A stretch of DNA of 64,000 nucleotides from Ophiocordyceps camponoti-saundersi (nom. inval.) (GCA_003339415.1 PDHQ01000010.1:353342-417341); one strand, 5' to 3'. Positions 14,231 to 26,037 are shown, counted from the stretch's first letter. Numbers and translations: made by a program. The notes: a model not told the origin generated them from the sequence alone.

Positions 14231-15561
14231 ATGTCTTCGCAACAATCGCACCCGACGCTGCTCATTCCCGGCCCCGTCGAATTCGACGATGCCGTGCTCC
14301 AATCCATGAGCCACTACAGGTATGCAGGCGGTACATGACCTATTACGGGAGGGCGAGAGCTAACACATCGGTGGAAGCGAGAGCCATGTGGGCGCAGGCT
14401 TCGTGGCTACGTTTGGCGAGACGCTTTCGATGCTACGACGGCTCTTCCAGACGACAGACGGTTCTTCGCAGCCCTTCGTCATCAGCGGCTCCGGCACCCT
14501 TGGCTGGGATCTGGTGGCGGCCAATTTGATGGAACCGGGCGAGGAGGCATTGGTGCTGAGCTCCGGCTACTTCGGTGATGGCTTCGCCGACTGCCTGGAG
14601 GCGTACGGCGGCAAGGTTACGAAGCTCGAAGGTCCGGTGGGCGGGAAGCCGCAGCTGGCGGACATTGAAAAGGCGTTGAAGGAGAAGCGGTACAAGATAT
14701 TGACGGTGACGCACGTCGATACTTCGACCGGTGTCCTCAGCGACATCAAGAGCGTGGCGGCTGCGGCGAAGAAGGTATCGCCCGAGACGCTGGTCATTGT
14801 CGATGGCGTGTGCAGCGTCGCCTGTGAGGAGATTGCGTTTGACGAATGGGGTCTGGATGGTGTCTTGACAGCCAGTCAGAAGGCCATCGGCTGCCCCGCG
14901 GGACTGTGCATCTCCATGTTCAGCGGCAGGGCCGTGGCGGCCGTCAAGGCTAGGAAGACAGAGGCGGCGACATACTTTGCGTCTATGAAGCGATGGCTAC
15001 CCAGTACGTGCTTTCGACATTGGATGACGTTTGGCGAGGGAAACTGACACAACTTGTCCGCGCAGTCATGCAAAACTACGAAGCCAAGAAGCCATCGTAC
15101 TTTGCCACGCCATCTCCGCAACTCATCCATGCGCTCAACACGGCGCTGAAGCAGATACTGACGAAGCCTCTTTCTGAACGCTTCCAGAAGCACACCGAGA
15201 CGGCGAAAAAGGTTGGCAAGGCGGTTACGGACCTGGGTCTGAAGACGGTGGCCATCGAGGAGGGAGATCGATCACACGCCATGACGGCCATCTACCTGCC
15301 GGACAAGGTGGCCGTGACGGACATCCTGCCCAAGCTTCTGAGCAAGGGCGTCATCTTCGCTGGCGGGCTCCACAAGGAAATTGCGACCAAATATGTGCGC
15401 TTCGGCCACATGGGCGTCTCAGTGGTGAGTTCTGTGCCGCTATTGGTCTGGGCTCGTGTAACTGAACAATCGAGCAGATGGACCCGAAGCGGGATGACGT
15501 GTCTGAGGCGATCGAGGCGTTTCGAGAGGCGCTGGCTGAGTGCGGCTACAGCAAGGCGTAG
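14231..15561 (+). CDS. AGX1: Alanine-glyoxylate aminotransferase (class V)
   Basis: Exons 14231-14319, 14378-15003, 15066-15424 and 15478-15561 give 385 aa. The enzyme makes glycine from glyoxylate and alanine using pyridoxal phosphate. Visible hallmarks are TLLIPGPVEFDDAVLQSM at the start, SHVGAGFVATFGETL after the first intron, GSGTLGWDL (cofactor phosphate binding), HVDTSTG, the Asp of VDGVCS, and the Schiff-base lysine in TASQKAIGCPAGL. The C-terminus is Ser-Lys-Ala, similar to but not a canonical PTS1 peroxisomal signal, so location is open. The start was chosen because it gives the usual family N-terminus; no ATG lies in the open sequence just upstream. Confidence 0.95.
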
Positions 15562-16866
15562 TGACGGCACACTTTATGTTTATGTAGGTAGGTAGATGGC
15601 CAGATCGGTAGGTGTGCTATATATGCATAGTATCTGTATGTATACAGCAAATCGAAGACGCCTCTATTCGTTGTGATGGTGACACGATGAGATGAGAGAT
15701 GTAGGCAGGTAGGTAGGTATGTATGTACGGATATGTAGGTGCGTACATGTAGTACATGTATATCTGTGTATGAGTTTCGTTCTCCTTGATCAAATCGCGC
15801 AGAAGGTTGTCGACGATTCTAGAAGTTGACTCCTCGTGAAGGTATCACGAGAACGATTGGTAGCAGAAGGCGGAAGCGCGATATCGGTGAATGTGTGACT
15901 GTTCAGTACTCAAGAGGTTCCCGGAACAGCACAGATAGTAGCATGAGATACTTGACCGTTACACACACATTGAATTGACATTGTCTTGAATAAAGGTCTA
16001 TTGAAGCCAGCCTGGTGGGGGGCTGCATCGTGGCACCTTGTGTGTTTGTAGCGTGTCCGATGCCTTGTTTGGACGTTTTGTTAGGGGGAGGGAAAAACAA
16101 CCAAGATACATACCTAGGGAGAGAGGAGATTTTGGCCCGTCCTCGAGTATACATACTATGTTTGCACACATAGACTGAGCATAGAGACATCCATAGAACC
16201 GGGCTGTTATTGAACCGAGATGTCGTAGTAGGTGGTAAGTCTTGTGTGAGTGAGTGAAAGGTGCGCTGATTAGACCCTAAAAGTGGTAAAATGAAGGCAG
16301 ACGCACGTGGAGCCGCAGACGTCGTTGGGCGTCAGTCAGCCAGCTGTGGCTTCGACCACTGTCAGTGGGCTTTCGCAGCCTGCGCTACGCTGTGGCTTTC
16401 CACCTGTTAGTGCTCCGCTACCACTGTATCTACAGAGGCTCAGGCTGCCAGCCCGCATAGGTACAGAGTAGGTATCAGTGGGCTCTTCGGCGAATCCCCT
16501 CTGCCGCCCACCACCACCACCTCCTCCCCCTCCACCACCACCACCACCTCCAATACCGCCATCTTCACCAAGGCTGGGCCGTTTTCTTCTGTTCCCTCAT
16601 CAACGCATCCCACCCTCCTCCTCCTCCCCCCCGGTCGCTACCATCGCACCGCCACTGCGAATTATCCCGACCATCTCTCTCTTCCCGATTCCGTTTCCCC
16701 TCTTCTCCTCTCCTATTTTTTTTGTCTTCCTCATCCTCGTTTACCCTTCTCGTTTGCCATCGCCCTGCTTTAAAAAAGCTCTCTCTCAAATCACTTCCCT
16801 ACGCGTCGCACAGCGTTCCGTTCGTGCGTCTCGCCCGCTGCTCTGGCCGCCCCTCCAACTCCCCCC

Positions 16867-16943
<77 letters not shown>

Positions 16944-16993
16944 TCTCCCGACTCTAGGATTCCCCCGCCTTGAGCCGCTTCTCTCAACTCCTC
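15562..16993. other. CRM1 upstream region with microsatellites and pyrimidine-rich leader
   Basis: 1.4 kb with TAGG/TATG tetranucleotide repeats near 15690-15740, then a strongly C/T-rich plus strand from about 16490 to the CRM1 start, including CCACCA runs and the oligo-C tract. The proline-only open frames here are composition effects. Confidence 0.65.
16859..16952 (+). repeat. Oligo-C tract
   Basis: About 85 nearly uninterrupted C residues with a few T, ending about 40 bp before the CRM1 ATG. Its real length is doubtful because homopolymers are error-prone in sequencing. Confidence 0.95.
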
Positions 16994-19900
16994 ATGGCTG
17001 TCTCTATCGATGAGCTCGACACCACGGTTCGCACCTTTTATGAGGGTCGCGGGGACCAGGTAAGCTCGCTGCCGCCTTCATCCTCTCCCTCGAGTAGCCG
17101 ATCGCTGACGCCATGCGCTCCTACAGCAAAAAGCAGCCCAGGCCGCTCTGAACCAGGTAAGAAGAAAAAAAAAAACCCCGCCCTCCTTCAGAATCAAAGA
17201 CCCCGCAGACTGACGCAGATGGTGATGTCAGTTCAAAGAAGATCCCGATGCTTGGCTTCTGGTCGACAAGATCCTCGCTGAAGCTCAGTACCCGCAAACG
17301 AAATGTATTTCGACCCTTCTTCCTCGCCCTTCCCGTTGTCGCCTTCACAGCTAACTCTTCTTTAGACTTGGGTCTACAGGTCCTCGACAATGTCATTTCC
17401 ACGCGATGGAAGGTTTTACCCAGGGATCAGTGTCAAGGTTGGTCTTACTCCCCCTTCTCCCGTCAGAGCGTTGTTGATTTGTTTCCCCCCTCTCTTCAGG
17501 TATCCGAAACTTCATCGTTCAGTTCATCATTCAGAGCTCAAGCTCCGATGAAGCCCTGCGTTCCAACAGGACGCTGCTCAACAAGCTCAACCTTGTCCTC
17601 ATCTCGGTACTCAAACAAGAGTGGCCGCACAACTGGCCGGCCTTCATCAACGAAATAATCTCGTCCTGCCATGCAAACCTGTCCATCTGCGAGAACAACA
17701 TGATTATCCTTCGTCTCCTTTCCGAAGAAGTTTTCGACTATTCTGCCGAGCAGATGACATCCACCAAGACGAGGAATCTTAAGCAGACCATGTGCGCCGA
17801 GTTTTCGCAGATCTTCCAGCTCTGCCAGGAGGTCCTCACCACGGCCGACCAGCCCAGCCTCGTCAAGGCGACGCTCGAGACGCTCCTCCGATTTTGCAAC
17901 TGGATTCCTCTCGGCTACATCTTCGAGACGACTCTTATCGACACCTTACGCACCCGCTTTCTCTCCGTTCCCGAGTTTCGCAACATCACTCTGCAGTGCC
18001 TGACGGAAATCGGCGGTCTGCAGACGGGGGGTTCCGGCCCTGCAAACTCATATGACGAGCAGCTCATCAAGATGTTCACCGAGGTGCTCACCACCATCGC
18101 CGATATTATCCCCGTGTCTCTCGACCTGAAGAGCACGTACCCCTCCAGCAATTCTAGAGATCAGGAATTCGTCCAGAACTTGGCTCTTTTCCTCTGCAAT
18201 TTCTTCGGAATGCATCTTAATGTACGTTTTTGCCTCGTCTGTAACGGGAACATATTGGCTGACGCGTTGAAAGCTCATCGAGAACCTCCCGAACCGAGAC
18301 TTTCTCCTTCACGGGCACTACTACCTCATCAGAATATCCCAGATCGACGACCGCGAGATATTCAAGATCTGTCTTGACTACTGGCTCAAGCTCGTTCAGG
18401 AGCTGTACGAAGAAATGCAGCAGCTGCCCGTCACGGACCTGAACCCGCTCATGGCTGTCGGTGGTGGCATGTCGGGCAGCGGCGCGCCCAACCCTGCGCT
18501 GCTCATGAACTACCCTCTTCGAAAGCACAAGTACAACGAGATCCTGTCCAACCTTCGCGTCGTTATGATCGAGCGCATGGTTCGCCCAGAAGAAGTACTT
18601 ATCGTGGAAAACGACGAGGGAGAAATCGTGCGCGAATTTGTCAAAGAGAGTGACACTGTACAGCTTTACAAGACCATCAGGGAGTGCCTCGTCTACCTGA
18701 CCCATCTCGATGTCGTCGATACCGAGAATATCATGACGGAAAAGCTGGCCCGCCAGGTTGATGGCAGCGAGTGGTCCTGGCACAACTGCAACGTCCTTTG
18801 CTGGGCCATCGGGTCCATCTCGCTGGCAATGAACGAGGAGACGGAGAAGCGTTTCCTCGTGACCGTTATCAAGGATCTTCTCGGCCTGACTGAGATGAAA
18901 CGCGGCAAAGACAATAAGGCGGTTGTCGCCAGCAATATCATGTATATCGTCGGCCAGTATCCACGCTTCCTGAAGGCTCACTGGAAGTTCCTGAAGACCG
19001 TCGTCAACAAACTTTTCGAGTTTATGCACGAGTCTCATGAAGGTAAGGATGGACATTCCCCGAAGCTGCGTTCGTCAAGCTGACCGATGCGCCAGGCGTT
19101 CAGGATATGGCTTGCGACACCTTCATCAAGATCGCCCGCCAGTGCAGACGGCACTTCGTTGCGCTCCAGCCTAGCGAGCAGGAGCCCTTCATCGAAGAGA
19201 TAGTGCGGAACATGGGTAAGATCACCTGCGATCTCACTCCTCAGCAGGTGCACACTTTCTACGAGGCTTGCGGCTACATGGTGGCCGCTCAGGGCAACAA
19301 GCACCAGCAGGAGAGGCTTCTGTCCGACCTCATGAGCATCCCGAACGCTGCCTGGGATGAGATCATCAAGCAGGCGACCATGAACCCTTCGATCCTGCAG
19401 GACGCGGAGACTATCAAGGTGATAGGAAACATCATGAAGACGAACGTGTCGGCATGCACGTCGATAGGGCCCTACTTTTATCCTCAGATCGGGCGAATCT
19501 ATCATGATATGCTGCAGATGTATCGCGCCACGAGCACACTCATCTCCGAGGCTGTCGCGCGAGACGGCGAAATGGCGACCAAGATGCCCAAGGTCCGGGG
19601 CTTGCGCACCATCAAGAAGGAGATCTTGAAGCTCATCGAGACGTATGTCGACAAGGCCGAGGATCTGCAGGCCGTCCGCGCTCAGATGGTGCCTCCGCTG
19701 CTGGACTCGGTCCTCATCGATTACAGCCGCAATGTGCCGGGGGCGCGGGACGCCGAAGTCTTGAAGGCAATGTCGACCATCATAACCAAGCTTTGCGTAA
19801 GACGGCCTTCTTCGTTCGATCAAGATGGAAAGGTGCTGATGTGTGACGTCCAGGCCTTGATGGAGGATCAAGTTCCGACCATCATGGAAAATGTCTTCGA

Positions 19901-20780
19901 ATGCACGCTGGAGATGATCAACAAGGACTTCTCGGAGTTTCCGGAGCACCGCGTCGAGTTCTTCAACCTCTTGCGGGCCATCAACCTACATTGCTTCCCA
20001 GGTATGTTCTTCTCGATTGCAGCCCCTTCCTGGCACACGTACTGACATGGCGACGTAGCCCTCTTGAAGCTGGATAACAACCAGTTCAAGTTCGTCATCG
20101 ATTCGTGCTCGTGGGCCTTCAAGCACGACAACCGAGACGTGGAGGCGGCCGGCTTGAACATGTGCTTGGAGCTGATCAACAACATCGCCGACAAGACGGA
20201 CGTGGCCACAGCCAATGCCTTTTTCCAGCGCTTCTTCGTCACGATTCTGCAGGACCTCCTTTTCGTCGTGACGGACAGTGACCACAAAGCTGGCTTCAAG
20301 ACCCAGTCGATGCTCCTGATGAAACTATTTTACTTTATCCATCCCGCCGACGGCACGCAGCCCAAGATCCAGGGCCCTATCTACACACCTGATCAGGCGC
20401 AACCGGGAACCAGCAATAGGGAGTTTCTCGGAAACTCTGTCGCGACGCTCCTACGCAACGCCTTCCCCAACCTGCAGCCGTAAGTGTTCCCCCGCTCAGC
20501 CTCTCTCATGTGTCGCAATCTGACCCCTTTCATCAATGGCAGGACGCAAGTCAACATCTTCGTCGAGGGTCTCTTTACCCTCAATACGCAATACGACAAG
20601 TTCCGACTGAATCTCCGAGACTTTTTGATTTCGCTTAAAGAGTTCGCAGGAGACAACGCCGAGCTCTTTATCGTGGAGAAGGAGCAACAAGAGCGTGACG
20701 CCAAGGCGGCTGATATGGAACGGCGCCAGAAGGTCGGAGGTCTCCTCAAGCCATCGGAGCTCGACGACGACGAGCTGTGA
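16994..20780 (+). CDS. CRM1: Exportin-1 (Crm1/Xpo1)
   Basis: Nine exons (16994-17059, 17127-17156, 17232-17304, 17366-17437, 17500-18221, 18274-19042, 19096-20001, 20059-20479, 20543-20780) encode 1098 aa, close to the usual 1070-1080. Crm1 exports leucine-rich-NES proteins, pre-ribosomes and some RNAs with Ran-GTP. Small 5' exons encode the importin-beta N-terminal domain (QYPQTK, then the [16 protein letters not shown] block); later come the [11 protein letters not shown] region, the NES groove [41 protein letters not shown], and the C-terminal acidic tail ending ELDDDEL. The residue matching the leptomycin-reactive cysteine is Thr527 ([10 protein letters not shown]). Exon phases agree at every junction. 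Confidence 0.98.
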
Positions 20781-21515
20781 CTTGGCCAGGAACTCAGAGC
20801 AGAGTTTGCTCCCCAGCACGAGGATACTCACCCCTCGGCCTACGACGGGAGCGGCGACGGCTGGGCGCTCTACGGCTTCTGAGCCCGGCCGTCGACGAGG
20901 AATCTGGGGCCGCGGCCACCACAGGTCAGGAACAACGTCGCATTCGATTCTCTTATCCGTAATGATACCAAGTCTAGACGGGCTATGGCGAGAGCTTCGG
21001 CAGGCAAGCCGCGTCACGTCTTGCCGAGTATCCAAATGCTCTCGTGAAAAGCCGGGAGGTTCAGGAGGGGTGGTCGGGAGAGGGAGACGTTGCCGCAAAG
21101 GGGTGGGCAAAGTTGTAGGCGTAGAAGCGGGCGAATACCGCAGGAAGGTGAATGAAAAGGAGACGAGAAAATAGGATTGATTAGTGGATTATTGTGCAGA
21201 CGCAGAGTGTCGAGTGTCATACGTGGTGAAGACGATGAAGACTCGTATTGTAGCGAGAAAAGAGTGAGAGCCAAGGACGTGTGGAGTTGTCACATCTACT
21301 GTTACTTGGGGGATGACAGGATGTATCACGAACAGATGAATGTGTATGTTAGAGACAAAACGGTGCTGAGCCTTTGAATTCCTCTCTCTATTTAGATAGG
21401 CACCTTAATCTCTCTGTTTTGATCCCTCGTCTCATCTCTCTTTCCCGCTGCAACTGACGAACCGAGGGAGAAGTCAGAGTGAAGAAACGAGAGGCAACGC
21501 CAAAGCGGAAAGCAA
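20781..21515. other. Convergent 3' region, CRM1 and SPB4
   Basis: 735 bp between two converging genes; presumably both 3' UTRs. Nothing recognised. Confidence 0.55.
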
Positions 21516-23486
21516 TCAATCGTCGAAACCGTGAAACTCGTCGTCGTCATCGTCGACGCCGGATGGTGCCTGGTTGCGTCTCCGCACCTGGTCGATGAGA
21601 CGCTGCAGCTCAGACTCGCGGGCGAGCTCCTCGGATGACATCTCCGCCCTGCGCTGGGCGTCTCTCTTCCTGTGGCGTTTTTCGCGACGGAGGAGACGGG
21701 ATTCGTCCTTTTCGTGTTTTCCGCTCCAGGATTCGGACGGTTTGCGCTTCCGGGACGTCTTCGAATTCTGCTGTCCTTCTTTCCCCCCTTCTTCTTGTTC
21801 CTGCAGGGCGGCTTTGCGGGCGGTTTCCCTCGCCACGTCCTTGTAGGCGAAGGCGTGCCAGTCGATATCAAGGCCTAGGAAGCGGTCGCCCTCCCAGTGA
21901 CGGAGTTCGGGCATCTTGGGCATGCGGAGGAGGCCCCACGCTTCGGCTAGGTCGGGCCAGTCCAGGTCTGCGACGCGGAAGATGGAGGTTGCGTGGTGGG
22001 CGCCGTGGCTGCGGACCCAGCTCACGAAGGCGCGTTGGGCTTTGTCGTATAGGGCACGATCGGACTTTACGATGGAGCGGATGGTTTCCGTCGCGGCGGA
22101 GGCGTCGGAGGGGGATATGTCGAGGTCGAGGTCTGGGTCGAGCGGTAGGACGGGCGTCTTTCGTACTTCGAGGAAGCGTACGTAGTCTTCTTCGCGACCG
22201 GGATGTAGCATGACGACGGCCAGGCCTTTGCGGCCGGCGCGACCGGCTCTGCCGCTGCGGTGAATGAAGGCTTTGGGGTCGGAGGGGGGGTCAATCTGGA
22301 CGACGAGGTCGACTTGAGGGATGTCGAGGCCGCGGGCGGCGAGGTCCGTCGTCAGGAGTATGGTGGGGGAGACGGATGAGAGGAAGCGGGTGAAGTTCTT
22401 GTCGCGTACCTTGGCCGGGTGTTTGCCGTGGAGACAGACGAGGGAGAAAGCTGGAGGGAGAAGAGCGGGGAGGACGTTTTGGAAGTAATCGACGGCGGCG
22501 CACGACGATAGGAAGACGATGCTGCGTTGAGGCGTCACGGGAAGCTGTTGCAGCAGACGGCACAGCGCGGGCAGCTTCTGGCTGGCCGGCTTGATGGTGT
22601 AAGTCATCTGCAGGCTGGCGGGGATCTTCCTTTCTTGGACGAGGCCGCCGTCTTTGATCCGGACCCTGACCTCGATTTTGACGGGATTGCGCAGGCCGAC
22701 TCTGATGATCTCGGTCACGGCCTCGCCGACGCTGGCGCTGAACAGGCCGGTGCGTCTTTGCTTCGGTAGACGGGATATGATGCCCTGAAGATGCTGCTTG
22801 AAGCCAAGGTCGAGTAGCCGGTCGGCCTCGTCCAGGATGAGGAGGTCAAAGGACGACTGAGGACAGTGGACATGAGGCGAGGACAGCAGTTCGACGAGTC
22901 GTCCGGGCGAGGCGATGAGCAGATTCGGGCTGTGGCGCAAGAAGAAGGCTAGGTCCTGCGCAGGAGTGGTTGTGCCTCCGACGAGTAATTGGGGGATGAC
23001 GACGGGATGCGACGTCAAAGGCCGCTTCTCGTCCGAGTCCAAGCACGGGAGAAGCTCAGCAGACGGCGGATGGAAGCGCAAGAGCGATATCAGAACCGTA
23101 TGGATCTGAGCTGCCAATTCGCGCGTCGGGGAGACGATGATGGCGGCGACGTGATGGCGTTTGGGCGGCTCGTCGAGACGGAGTAGCCTCTGGACGGCGG
23201 GTATGAGATATGCCAGAGTCTTACCGCTGCCGGTGACGGCCTATACTTGGTGCCTTCTGTTAGAGAAGGGAGGCTCTTTTGAGAGAGAGAGAGAGAGAAT
23301 GACGGGAGATCAGAAACGTGCCTCAACAACGACATCCTTGTTGCCCGCCAAGTGAGGAATCGTCGCTGCTTGAACAGGCGTCATCTGGGCGAACCCCATG
23401 GACGAGACGGCTTCGAGGATCCATTCGGCGAGGGGAGGCGTGAGGGCTGTCCAGGCGCGGGAGTCTTTTTTGCTTAACGGCACCAT
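21516..23486 (-). CDS. SPB4: DEAD-box ATP-dependent RNA helicase Spb4 (DDX55)
   Basis: Exons 23486-23322 and 23240-21516 give 629 aa. Spb4 is needed for maturation of the 60S ribosomal subunit in the nucleolus. Motifs: Q-motif region [20 protein letters not shown], Walker A AVTGSGKT (about residues 56-63), [24 protein letters not shown] in place of SAT ([12 protein letters not shown], common in Spb4), [21 protein letters not shown], then the Spb4-type C-terminal domain and a very basic tail ([19 protein letters not shown]) ending in an acidic run. The single intron (23241-23321) starts with GC, not GT: joining VVVE to AVTGSGKT requires donor GCACGT. It also holds a CT repeat on the sense strand. 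Confidence 0.96.
23280..23299 (-). repeat. (CT)n/(GA)n microsatellite in SPB4 intron
   Basis: Ten GA units on the plus strand, so CT on the SPB4 sense strand, inside its only intron. Confidence 0.9.
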
Positions 23487-23928
23487 GATGGTAAAGGTGC
23501 GTATTGCCTACTATATATGCGTAGGTGTGTCGGCGAGTAAGCAGCTATGTATGTACATACATGTAAGTCGGCTATGACGAGGCCGTCCATGAAGAGGCTG
23601 ATGGAGATGTAAGATGGATCTGGAGAAGGAAAAAAAAAAAGAAAAGACAGTTTACGAATACGATAACCACCCGCACCCCCACATGCTTACGTATGTCGAC
23701 TCGAGGTTCCATCTTCGTCAGCAGCTCTAACCTCGCAACGTCATTTCAGAGCGCAGACCGGATCATCACTGCGTTTCTAAAGCCTCACAGCGCTGAAGCC
23801 TCATAGCGCAGTGATGCCCCAAACCTGACCCAAGGCACCTACAGATCTCAAGTTCTCTTCATAGTGTCCATCGCAGCAGTACAAACCTTCCGAAGGACGA
23901 CGGGTCACCTCGTCAGGCCACCGAAGCT
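23487..23928. other. Divergent promoter region, SPB4 and LENG1-like gene
   Basis: 442 bp between divergent starts with a short TATG/TACA repeat near 23548-23565 and an A-run near 23630-23645. Confidence 0.55.
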
Positions 23929-25083
23929 ATGCCGCTGTGGGTAGAGCCAGCCGTGCTCGAATCTGATGATTCCGCTGACGAACAAGCGCCCAGACACTTG
24001 CTGGGCAAGAAATCGTGGAACGTTTACAACCCTGAGAATATCGCTCGCGTGCGCCGCGATGAGGCCATCGCCAAAGCCGCTGAAGAAGCCGAAGAGCAGC
24101 GCCAGCAGCAAATCGACTCCGAGCGCCGCCTTGCCATCTTGCGAGGCGAAGCACCTCCTCCCGTGGAAGCCACTCGCAATGACGAAGACGAGCCTGAAAT
24201 TCCACGCCGTTTCAAAAAGAGCGAACCCGGACGCAAGAGAAAACGTCAAGGGGAGGACGACACCGATTTCGAACTGCGGCTCGCTAGGGAGAAGAATAGA
24301 GAGACGGAACGGTATGGCCAAGAAGTTCAGCGACGCGTCGCCTCGTCAGCGCCTATCGTCGATGGTGCAGGCCACATCGACCTCTTCGGCGATGATCGAA
24401 GCAGAGCACATGCGGAGAAGAACGCCGAGGTAGAAGCCGAATCGCGCAGAAAACAACAAGAGTACAGGGATCAGTACAGGATGCGTCTGGCCAGCGCCGC
24501 CGGCAAATATGGTGCCTCCAAACCGTGGTACTCGCAGCAGGATCTGGTGACCGCTACGACGGAAGTGCCGTACAAGGACGTCTGGGGCAAAGAGGACCCG
24601 CAACGGAAACAGAGAGAGGCGCAGAGGTTGGCGGCTGACGATCCGCTGGTGATTATGAAAAAGGGCGTCTCTCAGATTCGCGAGCTGAAGCGCGAGCGCC
24701 AGCGGAAGCAGCAGGAGCGGGATGAGGAGCTCAGGTCGTTTGAACGTGGTCAGCGGAGAGAGGATGCGCGCAGGCGGTCGCGCTCGCCGCGACGTCGACG
24801 TGATGATCGCGAGATGGCGTCGAGACCCGATCGCGAGACGAGGTCTAGCTACGACCGCCAGCCGAGATCTAACCATGACCGCGACACGACTTCCAGACAC
24901 GAATACGAAAAGAGGTCTAGATACGACCACGACTCAACGTCTAGACACCACCGCGAGACGAGGTCAAGCTACGATCGCGACGCATCGTCTAGACACCACC
25001 GCAAGGAACAACAGGATCGCGAGCTGTCGCGTAGTAACGGGGAAAGCCGGTCTAGACATCACCGCCAACGATATGATGAATGA
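23929..25083 (+). CDS. LENG1-like Cir_N-domain protein, probable splicing factor
   Basis: The N-terminus shows HLLGKKSWNVYNPENIARVR followed by a long Glu/Arg coiled coil, as in the LENG1 family with a Cir_N domain, proteins linked to the spliceosome. I model a first exon of 8 nt (23929-23936) and a second at 23994-25083 (365 aa), because removing 23937-23993 (donor GTGGGT, branch CGCTGACGAAC, acceptor CCCAG) restores the family start MPLHLLGKKSW. That intron is 57 nt, a multiple of three, and has no stop, so reading through adds 19 residues (WVEPAVLESDDSADEQAPR region) and stays open. The middle carries PWYSQQDL and PYKDVWGKEDPQRK. The C-terminus (about 100 residues) is an imperfect RS/RHH repeat array of SRYD/SRHHRE units like SR-type splicing proteins. 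Confidence 0.85.
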   Translation: MPLWVEPAVLESDDSADEQAPRHLLGKKSWNVYNPENIARVRRDEAIAKAAEEAEEQRQQQIDSERRLAILRGEAPPPVEATRNDEDEPEIPRRFKKSEPGRKRKRQGEDDTDFELRLAREKNRETERYGQEVQRRVASSAPIVDGAGHIDLFGDDRSRAHAEKNAEVEAESRRKQQEYRDQYRMRLASAAGKYGASKPWYSQQDLVTATTEVPYKDVWGKEDPQRKQREAQRLAADDPLVIMKKGVSQIRELKRERQRKQQERDEELRSFERGQRREDARRRSRSPRRRRDDREMASRPDRETRSSYDRQPRSNHDRDTTSRHEYEKRSRYDHDSTSRHHRETRSSYDRDASSRHHRKEQQDRELSRSNGESRSRHHRQRYDE

Positions 25084-25172
25084 ATGAAATCCAGACGAAC
25101 AAGTGTATATAGCAGTAAATAGCCATACACAATGGTCCTCGGCTTCCGCCGCAGCCGACTTATCATCCGAAA

Positions 25173-25784
25173 TCAGCCTGCTTCCACCCAAGGCAAGCGG
25201 ATATCCACCGGCCGCATGTGCTCGTCGACCATGGCGACGATCTTGGGCACTGCCAGGGCCGTCAAGGCCTCCCGAAGACGTTTATACGTCTCCTCACTGA
25301 GCCCCTCCCTCCGATCGCAATAGATGTCCAAGCCCTCGTTGGTGAAGAGCGTAGGCGCGAACCAAGTAATTGCCCATCTCTCGACGCCGCCTCCGACCAT
25401 CTCCTCCTCTCCCCAGCCCAGAACCTCCCAATGGCTGGAGACGAAGGACAGCCATCGCTTCCCGCGCCAATCCCAGCTAGCGCAACCACCTTCAGGACCG
25501 TCATCGACGGCCTGCGTGTCGACGCCCTCGACCGTTTTCCGCACGCCGTCGGATTTGACCGGCTCGTACTCCACTAGGTCATCTAGACGGGCGCGCCCAC
25601 CCTCATCCTTGGAGGGCAGAGCCGAGTAGCGGATGCGGACGTTGCGCGCCTTTCGCCACATTGATAGCGTCGAGTGCGTTACCGCCCATGGCGTGCTGGT
25701 CAGCCATGGTATGGGTGGGCCGCCGCCGCCGCCGGATGGGCTCGAAGTGCTGTATCGCGTGGGCGGCTTCAGCTGGATCGACAT
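25173..25784 (-). CDS. Conserved fungal protein of unknown function
   Basis: A single-exon frame of 203 aa starting MSIQLKPPTRY. It is rich in Trp and has blocks that look structured: IPWLTSTPWAVTHSTLSMWR, WDWRGKRWLSFVSSHWEVLG, ERWAITWFAPTLFTNEGLDI and a C-terminal helix EETYKRLREALTAL. I recall similar sequences annotated only as hypothetical in filamentous ascomycetes, where the aromatic pattern suggests a small beta-barrel, but I cannot name a family. An in-frame ATG upstream (25880) would add 32 residues without this character. It shares a 253-bp divergent spacer with the next gene and ends about 90 bp from the LENG1-like gene (tail to tail). Confidence 0.7.
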   Translation of the reverse strand: MSIQLKPPTRYSTSSPSGGGGGPPIPWLTSTPWAVTHSTLSMWRKARNVRIRYSALPSKDEGGRARLDDLVEYEPVKSDGVRKTVEGVDTQAVDDGPEGGCASWDWRGKRWLSFVSSHWEVLGWGEEEMVGGGVERWAITWFAPTLFTNEGLDIYCDRREGLSEETYKRLREALTALAVPKIVAMVDEHMRPVDIRLPWVEAG

Positions 25785-26037
25785 GGTGGGGTCGAGTTGT
25801 CGAGGGTGGTGGAGGCTTTGGTTGGAGTGGATGCATGTCTTCAATTGTGACGAAACTGCCAAGGGAGAGGTGAGGGGCACGTGACATTTGAGGCTCCTCG
25901 GGCCGGGTAGACGACGTCAGAGGCGGCTCCCACTCTCACCCACTCACCAACTCGCTCACTCTTCATCTCTGTCTATACCCTCTACCCTCGCACTCCACCA
26001 CTCACCAATTTCGCCCACGGCGTCTAGCACCTCTACG

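Noticed and set aside
16478..16973. Proline-only and glycine-only open frames over the C tract
   Set aside because: Pure composition effect of CCACCA and oligo-C; no conserved residues.
16994..20780. Long minus-strand open frames opposite CRM1, PRP43 and the Crp1-like gene
   Set aside because: Antisense shadows caused by GC-rich third positions.
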